Shown here: one piece after another, positions 1 to 7,271 of the stretch
Layout of the letters: every line of letters begins with the position of its first letter
Numbering within the stretch: position 1 is the first letter of the stretch
Assembly (NCBI GenBank): GCA_034666965.1
Contig: JAXDKT010000178.1
Coordinates: forward strand, 1 to 23,258
Direction: 5' to 3'
From: Chersky-267 sp034666965
GTDB taxonomy: Bacteria; Chloroflexota; Limnocylindria; Limnocylindrales; CSP1-4
Length of the DNA stretch: 23,258 nt
Position numbers and translations under genes: made by a program
Notes under the pieces: generated by a model
Database searches by the model: none
Told to the model about the DNA's origin: nothing
What the model saw: only the letters and a program-made list of their open reading frames with translations

Positions 1-122
1 AGCAGGGGCAGCAGGCTGTATCCCCCCGAGAGGACCTTGGCTTCCCCCTCGCGCTCGGCCAGGATCCGCAGCGCCTCGTCGAGACCGGCCGGTCGGACGT
101 ACTCGAACTGAGCGGGGATCAT
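1..122 (-). CDS. coxM: Second CoxM-like FAD-binding subunit, N-terminal part (runs off the window)
   Basis: The minus-strand reading from ATG at 122 gives about 40 residues beginning MIPAQFEYVRP and reaching VLSGGYSLLPL. This is the N-terminus of the FAD-binding medium subunit of CO dehydrogenase/xanthine oxidase-type enzymes, whose first FAD loop is usually GGQSLLP; here Tyr replaces Gln. It parallels the complete coxM at 6390-7271 (MIPAAFAYARP, SGGQSLIP). The start is well supported by an AAGGAGG Shine-Dalgarno 5 nt upstream. The gene sits downstream of the main cox cluster on the same strand, behind its own promoter and a long leader. It therefore probably opens a second molybdenum hydroxylase operon or a re-used medium subunit. 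The rest of the gene lies outside the window. Confidence 0.85.
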   Translation of the reverse strand, partial: MIPAQFEYVRPAGLDEALRILAEREGEAKVLSGGYSLLPL

Positions 123-262
123 CGGGCCTCCTTCTGCGTCCGGGAGACGCTTCCGTGCGACGGCTGCCCGCCGCACTTGCTGGTCGCCGACTCAAGACGG
201 CCACCGGGTCCTGCAGCTCTCGGGTGGTGTGGCTGCCGGATCCGGCGACGGGCTCGAGTTGT
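123..262 (-). promoter_or_regulatory. Structured 5' leader of the second coxM
   Basis: About 140 nt separate the predicted transcription start from the coxM ATG at 122, and I see no convincing gene in them. The minus-strand RNA can form a 9-bp stem with one G-U pair and a GCAG tetraloop at 155-176. It can form a second 5-bp stem (GCGTC/GACGC) at 136-150, ending just before the Shine-Dalgarno. Upstream are a 12-bp perfect palindrome at 235-246 and a 5-bp inverted repeat (213-217 with 232-236). Such a leader could control translation. I cannot match it to a known riboswitch such as the Moco motif by eye. Confidence 0.4.
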
Positions 263-268
263 CCGCCG

Positions 269-297
269 AGAATAGGCCCACATAGTGGACGCGTCAA
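269..297 (-). promoter_or_regulatory. Sigma70-type promoter for the second coxM
   Basis: On the minus strand, TTGACG (297-292) and TATTCT (274-269) are separated by exactly 17 nt, a near-consensus housekeeping promoter. The -35 hexamer overlaps the TGA stop of the cytidylyltransferase-methyltransferase gene, so this transcription unit starts exactly where the upstream operon ends. The expected transcription start is near 260-262. Confidence 0.6.
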
Positions 298-1712
298 CGA
301 GATTGCGGACGGACCGAGACGGCCGGGCTCCAGGCCACGAGTCCGATCCGGAGCGGACCGGACGGCAGCGACCAGCGCCCGGCGGTCTCCACCGCGGCCG
401 CCTCGAGGAGGACCCGCAGGTGGCGGTCCTTGACGCCGCCCTCGGTCAGCCAGAGCTGGCGTCGGACGAACCCGTGGAGCTCGTCCAGCGAATCGAATCC
501 GCGCGCCGGCCGGTCGAACAGGCTGACTTCGGGACGACGTCCGCGAGCGCGGAGGAGCTCGATCAGCTCGTTCAGGGCCGGGAGGACGACCCGTTCCTCG
601 CGATGGATCGGCGGCCAGAAGGGATCGGCCAGCGACGAGGGCTGGCGTTCCATCATCACGGCCACGCAGCGCTCCGACGCCGCCGCCTCCATGGCGTCAA
701 GGAACGGGCCGATGGCCTCGATGTCGTAGCCCAGATGGGCGATCAGTCCGACATCGGCTCGCAGCGCAGCCACTGGCCCACCCCGCGGAGGCGGCCAGCG
801 CGCGGCAACGACTCGAACGTTGGCGATCGCATGGGCGTCCATCAGCTCGGCCAGTGCGGCCCGCATCCCGTCCGACGGCTCGAGCGCGATCACCTCGTGG
901 ACGTGGAGCGCCAGCGGCAGCGCGTAGCGACCCGCCCCGGCGCCGATGTCCAGCCAGGTGTGACCCGGCCTCGCCAGCGCCAGGAGACCCGCGAGCACCG
1001 GCTCGTCGGTCCGCCGCGGGTCGGCTCGGAAGAGGCCGGTGACCGGCCCGTAGAAATCGCCGCCGTCGGGCACCTCGCGGTAGCGATCGACCTGGGCGTG
1101 ATCGCGCCGGACCCGGTCCGCCCAGGCCAGCTCGGCCAGATCGGCCGGGGTGTCGACATCCGGGTTGGAACCGCCCAGCTCGACCTCGGCGACCAGCTCC
1201 GGATGCGCCGCCAGGAGCGGGCCCAGGCCGCGGTCGCCGCTCACTTCGGCGACGTATGGCCAGCCGGAACGCAGGACCAGCACCGGGTTCGCGCCGCCAC
1301 CCCCGACGTAGCGGGGCACGACGAAGGCCGCGGCCCCACGGACCTCCGCCCGACGGAGCGCGTCGAACACGGCCGGATCCACGAGGGGCTGATCCCCGAG
1401 GACGACGAAGGCGCCCGCGAGGCCGTCGGGCTCGAGCGCGGCGAAGCCCACCCGGAGCGAGCTCGACAGGCCGGCATCGGGGTCGGGATTGAGCACCCGC
1501 CGCTCGGCCCCCCACGGGATGGCCGCCTCGATTGCCGGCGCATCATGCCCGAGGACGACGACCGCGTCGGCTACGCCGGCGGCACGGACCGCCTCGAGGA
1601 CCCGGTCCAGGATCGGTCGACCGTCGAGCGGCGCCAGGAGCTTGCCGCCGCCGAAGCGCGAGCCGGCACCGGCGGCCAGGATCACGGCGCCGATCCGATC
1701 CGGCTGCGCCAT
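294..1712 (-). CDS. MocA-like molybdenum cofactor cytidylyltransferase fused to a SAM-dependent methyltransferase
   Basis: This 472-residue two-domain protein starts with a nucleotidyltransferase (about residues 5-195). Its signature loop ILAAGAGSRFGGGK lies at 11-24, GDQPLV at 106-111, and NPDVDTPADL at 183-192. The LAAG form, rather than LAGG, is associated with CTP-using MocA, which makes the molybdopterin cytosine dinucleotide that CODH-family enzymes carry. Residues about 215-470 form a class I methyltransferase. Motif I, WLDIGAGAGRYALPLA, is at 253-268 and ALEPS at 276-280. The methyl acceptor is unknown. MocA proteins are normally about 200 residues, so the fusion roughly doubles the length. 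The ATG lies 3 nt after the XdhC-family stop, so translation is probably coupled. It is the last gene of the main cox operon. Confidence 0.85.
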   Translation of the reverse strand: MAQPDRIGAVILAAGAGSRFGGGKLLAPLDGRPILDRVLEAVRAAGVADAVVVLGHDAPAIEAAIPWGAERRVLNPDPDAGLSSSLRVGFAALEPDGLAGAFVVLGDQPLVDPAVFDALRRAEVRGAAAFVVPRYVGGGGANPVLVLRSGWPYVAEVSGDRGLGPLLAAHPELVAEVELGGSNPDVDTPADLAELAWADRVRRDHAQVDRYREVPDGGDFYGPVTGLFRADPRRTDEPVLAGLLALARPGHTWLDIGAGAGRYALPLALHVHEVIALEPSDGMRAALAELMDAHAIANVRVVAARWPPPRGGPVAALRADVGLIAHLGYDIEAIGPFLDAMEAAASERCVAVMMERQPSSLADPFWPPIHREERVVLPALNELIELLRARGRRPEVSLFDRPARGFDSLDELHGFVRRQLWLTEGGVKDRHLRVLLEAAAVETAGRWSLPSGPLRIGLVAWSPAVSVRPQSR

Positions 1713-1715
1713 CGA

Positions 1716-2813
1716 TCAGGCTCGAGCCGCGGCCAGCTCCAGCATGGGCCGGCCCGAGCCACCGTGGCGATCGGCCACGATCTCGGCCAGGATCGCGAGG
1801 GCGGTCTCGGCCGGCGCCCGTCCGCCGAGGTCCAGGCCGATCGGGCCGTGGAGCCTGGCCAGCTCGGCGGGGGTCACCCCGGCCGCCAGCAGGCGTGCCC
1901 GGCGGTCGGCCTGAGTCTTGCGCGAGCCGACGGCGCCGACGTACCGACAGCCACGCCGGAGCGCCTCGACGATCGCGGGCTCGTCGAACTTCACGTCGTG
2001 GCTGAGCACCGCGACCGCGTCGGTCGGACCCAGACCGATCGCCTCGGCGACCTCATCCGGCCAGCCGACCACGAGCCGGTCGACCGATGGGAAGCGTTCG
2101 GCGGTGGCGAAGGCCGGGCGCCCGTCGACGACCACCGTCTCGAAGCCGAGCTCGTGGGCCAGGGCCACCAATGGGATGGCGACCTGGACCGCACCGACGA
2201 CCACCAGCCGCAGGCGGAGCGGGTACGCCTCGATGAACAGCGACCGCCCGGCGAGCTCGATGGTCCGCGACGTTCCGCTGGACAGCGCCGCCAGAGCGGC
2301 CCGCACGAGCTCGGCGTCGAGCGCCGGATCGCCCAGCGACCCGTCCAGCGAGCCGTCGTCGCCGACGACGAGGACCGCTGCCGCGGGCTCGCCCGCGCCG
2401 GGCTCGTGCGGACCGAAGTCCGGACCGGGGGAATCGGCCGGCAACGGCGTCACGACGGCGCGCCCACGCTCGATGTCCCCGCCCGCGGCGGCGAGCTCCG
2501 GCCGGACCGCGGCCTCCACCAGGACGTCGATCGTGCCGCCACAGGCCAGCCCCACGTCCCAGGCCTGCTCGTCGCTGATGCCGTAGCGGATGACCCGGCT
2601 CACGCCGTCGTGGCGGGCCCGCTCGACCTCTTCGTAGGCGGCACCCTCGACACAGCCGCCGCTGACCGAGCCCGCGATCCGCCCATCGGCGGCGGCCAGC
2701 AGGACGGCACCCTCGGGGCGGGGCGCCGAGCCGAACGTCCGGACGACCACGGCCCGTCCGACCTCGACGCCGTCGGCGCGCCAGGCGGCGAGGGTCTCGA
2801 GCAACTCTCTCAT
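1716..2813 (-). CDS. XdhC/CoxF-family molybdenum hydroxylase maturation factor
   Basis: This 365-residue protein belongs to the XdhC family, which binds molybdenum cofactor, helps its sulfuration, and delivers it to xanthine-dehydrogenase-type enzymes. CoxF is the cox-cluster member. Family marks are GSVSGGCVEGA near 48-58 and GLACGGTIDVLVE at 88-100. A C-terminal Rossmann-like half begins VVVGAVQVAIP, and the tail carries GAVGSRKTQADRR, then LHGPIGLDLGGRAPAETALAILAEI. ATG at 2813 is chosen because family homology begins there (MRELLETLAAW). A weak AGGA lies just upstream, inside a small 5-bp hairpin at 2814-2832. The frame stays open further upstream, but that part only shadows coxE. The gene follows coxE after 46 nt and is nearly fused to the MocA gene. 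Confidence 0.9.
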   Translation of the reverse strand: MRELLETLAAWRADGVEVGRAVVVRTFGSAPRPEGAVLLAAADGRIAGSVSGGCVEGAAYEEVERARHDGVSRVIRYGISDEQAWDVGLACGGTIDVLVEAAVRPELAAAGGDIERGRAVVTPLPADSPGPDFGPHEPGAGEPAAAVLVVGDDGSLDGSLGDPALDAELVRAALAALSSGTSRTIELAGRSLFIEAYPLRLRLVVVGAVQVAIPLVALAHELGFETVVVDGRPAFATAERFPSVDRLVVGWPDEVAEAIGLGPTDAVAVLSHDVKFDEPAIVEALRRGCRYVGAVGSRKTQADRRARLLAAGVTPAELARLHGPIGLDLGGRAPAETALAILAEIVADRHGGSGRPMLELAAARA

Positions 2814-2859
2814 CGCGATCCTGCCATTCGCGAAGCCTACGCCCGCGCGGGTCGAACGG

Positions 2860-4317
2860 TCATCCGCCCGTGCCTCGACCGTCGAGCGGGCGGGCCACGC
2901 CAGCCGGTTCGTCGGCCCTCTCACGCACGGCGGCGACCTCGTGGACCTCCGGGCGGACGCTCTCGACCAGCGGCGCGCGGCCAGCCGAGCGGGCCCCTTC
3001 CCCACCGAACCCGCGTGCCCGTCGCTCCGCCTCGCGACGGGTCGGGGCATCGGACAGGAGAACGCCCAGCCGCTCCAGGCTGGCCAGCGTCCCCGCCGGC
3101 ACGAAATCGTCGATGAAGGCCATCGCCGCGGACATCCCCCCGGCGAGCGGCTGATAGCCCGGGCTCGAGGCCAGCGGATTGAGCCAGATGAGCCGGTGGC
3201 AGCTGCGCTGCAGCCGGGCGGTCTCGCTGGCGACCAGGGCCGGGTCGCCGCGATCCCAGCCGTCGGACACGACCACGACCACGGAGCTGCTGCGCAGGAC
3301 CCGGCGGGCCCAATGCTGGTTGAACTCCCGGAACGATGCCCCGATGCGCGTCCCGCCGGACCAGTCCGTGACCGTGTCGGCGACCCGGTCGAGGGCGCGG
3401 TCCCGGTCGCGGTCACGCAGAATCCGGGTCACCCGGGTCAGCCGGGTGCCAAAGACGAAGGCCTCGGTCCGCACCGTGGACGCGGCCAGGGCCTGGCTGA
3501 ACCTGAGCAGGACCCGGGCGTGGCGCTCCATCGAGCCCGAGATGTCGCAGATGACGACCAGCGCCCGGGGCCGGCGGACCTGTCGCCGCCAGACCCAGTC
3601 GAGCACGTCGCCACCGGTGGCCAGGCTGCGCCGGAACATCGCCCGGGGAGCCACGATCCGGCCGTGCCGATGGAGCTCACTCCGGCGGGTGCGGCGGCGT
3701 TCGAGGTTGGGGATGAGCAGATCGATCAGGCGCTCGGCGTCACGCAGCTCCGCGGCGGTCATCCGGTCGAACTGGCGGTGCCGGTCGACTGCCCCCGGGC
3801 TGTAGGCCTCCTCGCTGATGATGAAGCCCTCGATCGCTTCCTCGGCCTCCGGGTCGTCGCCGGCCAGGTCGCTGGGGACCGGCTGGCCGTCCGGCGCCTC
3901 CTGCCGCGCTCGATCGTCCCTGCCCTCCTCGGCTCCGGCGCCGCCGGCCTCGTCCGGGTCCGCCTCGATCGTCTCGGGGTCAGCCGCCATCGTCGTCGGT
4001 CCTTCGTCGCCCAGTCGCGTGCCCCGTTGGCGCCAGAACCGGTCGAAGACCGTGTGGTAGACCTCGAGGTCGTCGCGGCGCCGGACGAAGAGCGCCGCGC
4101 CGGCGGCACGGACCTGCTCTCGCTCGCCGACATCGACCAGGGCCAGGGCCCGGGCGAAGTCGATCGCGGCGCCGAGGTCCGTGGTCAGACCGGCCAGCCG
4201 CAGCGCCCGGGCAAAGCGAACGGCACTCCCGGTGAAGCGCTCGCCGTCGACGAGCAGGCTCGTCCGGCCGCCCGGCAATGGGGGCAGGATCCGGCGCGGA
4301 TCCGGGCTGGTGGGCAC
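2860..4317 (-). CDS. coxE: CoxE-like VWA-domain maturation protein
   Basis: This 485-residue protein has a C-terminal von Willebrand factor A domain. The metal-site motif ICDISGSM sits at 256-263 (D258, S260, S262). T323 in SGGTRIG and D352 in VVVVSDGWDRGD complete the usual MIDAS set. Residues about 25-105 match the CoxE N-terminal helical region, followed by an acidic Asp/Glu/Gly-rich linker (about 103-165). In Oligotropha, CoxE works with the AAA protein CoxD to build the [CuSMoO2] centre of form I CODH. In a form II cluster the pair is probably a more general chaperone for molybdenum hydroxylase assembly. The start is uncertain: GTG at 4317, 13 nt past the coxD stop, is the best fit, and TTG at 4278 is possible. 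The last 60 residues are low-complexity and Arg/Gly-rich. Confidence 0.85.
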   Translation of the reverse strand: MPTSPDPRRILPPLPGGRTSLLVDGERFTGSAVRFARALRLAGLTTDLGAAIDFARALALVDVGEREQVRAAGAALFVRRRDDLEVYHTVFDRFWRQRGTRLGDEGPTTMAADPETIEADPDEAGGAGAEEGRDDRARQEAPDGQPVPSDLAGDDPEAEEAIEGFIISEEAYSPGAVDRHRQFDRMTAAELRDAERLIDLLIPNLERRRTRRSELHRHGRIVAPRAMFRRSLATGGDVLDWVWRRQVRRPRALVVICDISGSMERHARVLLRFSQALAASTVRTEAFVFGTRLTRVTRILRDRDRDRALDRVADTVTDWSGGTRIGASFREFNQHWARRVLRSSSVVVVVSDGWDRGDPALVASETARLQRSCHRLIWLNPLASSPGYQPLAGGMSAAMAFIDDFVPAGTLASLERLGVLLSDAPTRREAERRARGFGGEGARSAGRAPLVESVRPEVHEVAAVRERADEPAGVARPLDGRGTGG

Positions 4318-4330
4318 CGTGGGTCCCGGC

Positions 4331-5263
4331 TCAGCCGCCGGCGACGGCCTCGTCGAGCAGCCGTCGACCGGCCTCGCCGCGGACGTGGCGGACGTCCTCC
4401 TCGTATTTGAGGACGACGCCGAGCGTCTCGTCGACGAGCTCCGGGCGGAGCTCGGTTGCGCCCAGGGCAAGCAGGGCCGAGGCCCAGTCGATCGTCTCGG
4501 CCACGCCGGGCACCTTGGTCAGGTCGGCTTCACGCAGGCGGTGGACGAACCCGACGATCTGGCTGGCCAGGCGGTCGGGTGCCTCGGGCACCCGGGTCAG
4601 GACGATCTCGAGCTCGCGCTGGAAGCTGGGATAGTCGATCCAGTGGTACAGGCAGCGCCGCTTGAGGGCGTCGTGGACCTCGCGCGTCCGGTTCGAGGTG
4701 AGCACGACCCTGGGGATCAGCTCGGCCCGGACGGTCCCGATCTCGGGGACCGTCACCTGGAAGTCCGAGAGGATCTCGAGGAGGTACGCCTCGAACTCCT
4801 CGTCGGCCCGGTCGATCTCGTCGATGAGCAGGACCGGGGCGCGGCCGTCTGTCGACTCGAGCGCCTGGAGGAGCGGTCGCTTGATCAGGAACTCCGGCCC
4901 GAAGATGTCGTGGGCGGTCGCCCGATCGACCCGACCGGCGGCCTCGAGGAGGCGGATCTCGAGCATCTGGCGCGGGTAGTTCCACTCGTAGACCGCCGAG
5001 TTGACGTCGAGCCCCTCATAGCACTGGAGCCGGATGAGGCGCGTCCCGAGGGTCGTGGCGAGCGTCTTGGCCAGCTCGGTCTTGCCCACCCCGGCCTCGC
5101 CCTCGAGGAGCAGCGGCCGGCCCAGCTCGAGGGCCAGGAAGACCGCCGTCGCCAGCGAGCGGTCGCAGATGTAGTCGGCCTCGCGGAAGGCGGCCACGAT
5201 CCCGTCGACGCTGGTTGTGCCGGCGGGACGATCGGGGCCGGGAGCTGGCTGTGCGGGCGACAT
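4331..5263 (-). CDS. coxD: CoxD-like MoxR-family AAA ATPase
   Basis: This 310-residue MoxR-type AAA+ ATPase has Walker A GEAGVGKT at 55-62 and Walker B VLLIDEIDRAD at 144-154. A sensor-1-like segment RVVLTSNRTREVHDALKRRCLYHWIDYP follows in the middle. Its length is typical for CoxD. In CODH biogenesis CoxD is the partially unfoldase-like ATPase partnered with the VWA protein CoxE, which follows 13 nt downstream here. I chose ATG at 5263. A TTG at 5287 would add eight residues (MGACTLGA), but it would run through the hairpin at 5276-5300 and has no ribosome-binding site. The ATG also lacks a Shine-Dalgarno but has TACACT 7 nt upstream, consistent with a leaderless internal transcript. Confidence 0.9.
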   Translation of the reverse strand: MSPAQPAPGPDRPAGTTSVDGIVAAFREADYICDRSLATAVFLALELGRPLLLEGEAGVGKTELAKTLATTLGTRLIRLQCYEGLDVNSAVYEWNYPRQMLEIRLLEAAGRVDRATAHDIFGPEFLIKRPLLQALESTDGRAPVLLIDEIDRADEEFEAYLLEILSDFQVTVPEIGTVRAELIPRVVLTSNRTREVHDALKRRCLYHWIDYPSFQRELEIVLTRVPEAPDRLASQIVGFVHRLREADLTKVPGVAETIDWASALLALGATELRPELVDETLGVVLKYEEDVRHVRGEAGRRLLDEAVAGG

Positions 5264-5270
5264 GGCGCCG

Positions 5271-5276
5271 AGTGTA
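5271..5276 (-). promoter_or_regulatory. Candidate -10 element for a leaderless coxD transcript
   Basis: TACACT on the minus strand fits TANNNT and lies 7 nt before the coxD ATG, the same spacing seen at four other genes in the window. No good -35 is visible. Confidence 0.35.
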
Positions 5277-5300
5277 CACGCGCCCAACTCGGGCGCGTGT
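5276..5300 (-). repeat. Perfect 10-bp inverted repeat between the MoCF gene and coxD
   Basis: ACACGCGCCC and GGGCGCGTGT are exact reverse complements around a 5-nt loop, starting immediately after the MoCF stop codon at 5301-5303. There is no T-run after it, so a classical intrinsic terminator is unlikely. Processing of the mRNA, differential stability, or a protein-binding site are the alternatives. Confidence 0.65.
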
Positions 5301-6380
5301 TCAGCCGTCCGGTGCGTCGAGCTCGCGGGCGTACGCCGGGAAGCGGAAGCGCATCGACCGGGTCAGGATGCCGCCCACGCCCAGGCGGGCCACGGTCGCG
5401 ACGCTGGCCCGCTCACCGGACAGGAGTCGCGGCAGCAGGAGGTCGGCCGCAGTGGCCTTGGAATAGGCGCCGCAGGTCGGCAGGCCCAGCAGGTCCGTTC
5501 GCCCGATCCGGGCCAGCCACAGCATCGAGCCGGGGTGGGCCGGGACGCCGTGCCGGACCACCCGCCCGCCGAGCCGCTCGATGGCCACGAAGAACGGGTC
5601 GGACGGGTCGGTGCTGGCTGAGCCCGCGGTCAGAACCAGGTCGACCCGATCGGGTCCACGACCGCGGGCGAGGGCCGCCAGGGCAGCGGTCACCGCGTCG
5701 GGATCGTCCTCCACGTAGGCCACCTTGCCCAGGGTCGAGCCGAGCGACTCGACCTTGAGCCGGACGCTGGCCTCGAATCGCTCGCGGGCGGGAGCATGGA
5801 GGGACTCCTTGACCACGACCCCCACCCGACGGGCCACGAATCCGGCCACCCGCACGAGCCGGGCGGAGCCCGAGCGGGCGGCGATCCGCTCGGCCCGCTC
5901 GATCGTGGCCGCGGGCACGACGTGGGGCGCCACCTTGACGCTGGCCACCAGCTCGCCGGCCCGCGCGACCTGCCCATCGAAGACGGTGAAGACCTCGATG
6001 GGGTCGATCCGATCGAGACGCTCGACCAGGGCCGAACGCACGTGGACCACGCCGTCATGGGCGGCCACGAGATCGATCCGGCTCTCGGCCGGGCCACGGA
6101 GGACGACACCCGGGCCGGCGACCGCGGCCGCCAGACGGCGGGCGGCCTCGTCCTCGTGGAGGTCCGTCGGCTCGAGGATCAGGACGGCGATGCCGGCCGC
6201 CAGGCTTCGCGGCCCGCCCTCCACCCGGACCCTCGCGGCGCCGAGGCTGGCCAGGTCGCCGGCATCGAGGGCTCGGCCCTTGGCCCAGCGCTGGCCATCG
6301 ACCACCAGGTCGCGCGTCAGCACGGCCCCCGCCAAACCTGGACGTGGCCTGCGGCCCGGGACGATCCGCTCGAGCCGCAT
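5301..6380 (-). CDS. Molybdopterin-binding (MoCF-type) protein of the cox cluster
   Basis: This 359-residue protein resembles the MoeA/MogA molybdopterin-binding group that often accompanies xanthine-oxidase-family operons. The C-terminal half carries the recognisable MoCF pattern. VDLVLTAGSASTDPSDPFFVAIERLGGRVVRHGVPAHPGSMLWLARIG spans about 246-293 and takes the place of the TGG.S...D and GKP loops of MoeA. It is followed by GLPTCGAY with a conserved-looking C303. The N-terminal half has MoeA-like strands (AGAVLTRDLVVDGQRWAKG). The probable role is handling or inserting molybdenum cofactor for the CoxL-type enzyme. The ATG lies 9 nt after the coxM stop. A GGAGG abuts the ATG without the usual spacer, so the start or its translation efficiency is slightly doubtful. 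The next in-frame options are TTG at codon 16 and GTG at codon 20. Confidence 0.75.
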   Translation of the reverse strand: MRLERIVPGRRPRPGLAGAVLTRDLVVDGQRWAKGRALDAGDLASLGAARVRVEGGPRSLAAGIAVLILEPTDLHEDEAARRLAAAVAGPGVVLRGPAESRIDLVAAHDGVVHVRSALVERLDRIDPIEVFTVFDGQVARAGELVASVKVAPHVVPAATIERAERIAARSGSARLVRVAGFVARRVGVVVKESLHAPARERFEASVRLKVESLGSTLGKVAYVEDDPDAVTAALAALARGRGPDRVDLVLTAGSASTDPSDPFFVAIERLGGRVVRHGVPAHPGSMLWLARIGRTDLLGLPTCGAYSKATAADLLLPRLLSGERASVATVARLGVGGILTRSMRFRFPAYARELDAPDG

Positions 6381-6389
6381 CCTCCGCGG

Positions 6390-7271
6390 TCAGTCGCCGG
6401 CGGCGAGCGCCGCCTCGATCGCCCGGCGGGTGTGGACCCGCGCCATCTCGGCCCGGTACTCCGCCCCGGCGTGGATGTCCGAGGCGACCGTGACGCCGTC
6501 GACCGCATGCGCTGCGGCCGCAGCGATGGCATCGGCGTCGCCGGCGCTGCCGACCAGCGCCGACTCGACGCCGGCGGCCCGGTAGGCCACGTCGCCGACC
6601 CCGGTGATGGCCACCCGGGCACGGGTCACCGAGCCGCCCGACCGGGCGACGACGGCCGCGACGCCGACGATCGAATAGCCCGATGCCCGCTGCTCGAGCC
6701 GGCGGTAGGCCATCCCGGTGCCAGCGGGCTGAGCCGGGATCCGGATCTCGGTCAGCAGCTCACCCTCGCCCAGAGCGGTGGCGAAGGCGCCCTGGAAGAA
6801 GTCGGCGGCCGCGACCGTCCGCTCGCCGTTGCCCGAACGGACAGCGAGGGTCGCGTCCAGGGCCAGCGCAATCGCGGGCAGGTCCGAGGCGGGGTCGGCA
6901 TGGGCGATCGAGCCGCCGAGCGTGCCCCGATTGCGGACCTGGACGTCGCCGATGCCGGAAATCGCCAGGGCCAGGAGCGGGGCCCGGGCCGTCGCCAGGG
7001 CGGAGTCGAGGACCTCCCGGTAGGTGACCGTGGCTCCGATCCCGAGACCGCCATCGGGCAGCTCGCGGATGTTCCGGAGCTCGGACAGCCCGCCGATGTC
7101 GACCAGCTTGTCGGCACTGGCCAGGCGCAGCCGGAGGAGCGGGATCAGGCTCTGCCCACCGGACAGGACCTTGACCCCTCCCCCGCTGGCCCCGGCCCCA
7201 CTCGGCGCCAGCTGCTCGAGCGCGTCGGCCAGGCTGGTCGGTCGGGCGTAGGCGAAGGCTGCCGGGATCAC
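6390..7271 (-). CDS. coxM: CO-dehydrogenase-like medium subunit, FAD-binding
   Basis: This 293-residue FAD-binding flavoprotein subunit of the xanthine oxidase family passes electrons from the iron-sulfur subunit to the acceptor. The two FAD loops are visible: LSGGQSLIPLL at 36-46 and RGTLGGSIAHADPASDLPA at 115-133. The C-terminal CODH flavoprotein domain begins near 180 (GTGMAYRRLEQRASGYSIVGVAA). Length is normal (about 280-300). The start is GTG, overlapping the coxL stop as GTGA, with AAGGAGG 7 nt upstream inside coxL. Translation is therefore coupled to coxL, which fits the stoichiometric complex. A Gly/Ala insertion near 24-33 (SGAGASGGG) is absent from the second coxM at the window edge. 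Confidence 0.93.
   Translation of the reverse strand: MIPAAFAYARPTSLADALEQLAPSGAGASGGGVKVLSGGQSLIPLLRLRLASADKLVDIGGLSELRNIRELPDGGLGIGATVTYREVLDSALATARAPLLALAISGIGDVQVRNRGTLGGSIAHADPASDLPAIALALDATLAVRSGNGERTVAAADFFQGAFATALGEGELLTEIRIPAQPAGTGMAYRRLEQRASGYSIVGVAAVVARSGGSVTRARVAITGVGDVAYRAAGVESALVGSAGDADAIAAAAAHAVDGVTVASDIHAGAEYRAEMARVHTRRAIEAALAAGD

Noticed and set aside
123..262. Moco riboswitch before the second coxM
   Set aside because: The leader length and the cofactor context fit, but I could not match the conserved core by eye, so only a generic structured leader is claimed.
285..3116. 943-codon open frame on the plus strand, and similar ones at 4181-5758, 5796-7508, 7289-9874
   Set aside because: They lie opposite genes with clear protein motifs. 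Their products are Arg/Asp/His/Gly-rich without domains, the usual antisense shadow in very GC-rich DNA.
1716..3416. Longer 566-residue start for the XdhC-family gene
   Set aside because: The extra 201 residues overlap coxE in another frame and are Arg/Ser/Pro-rich without homology. The family begins at the ATG at 2813.
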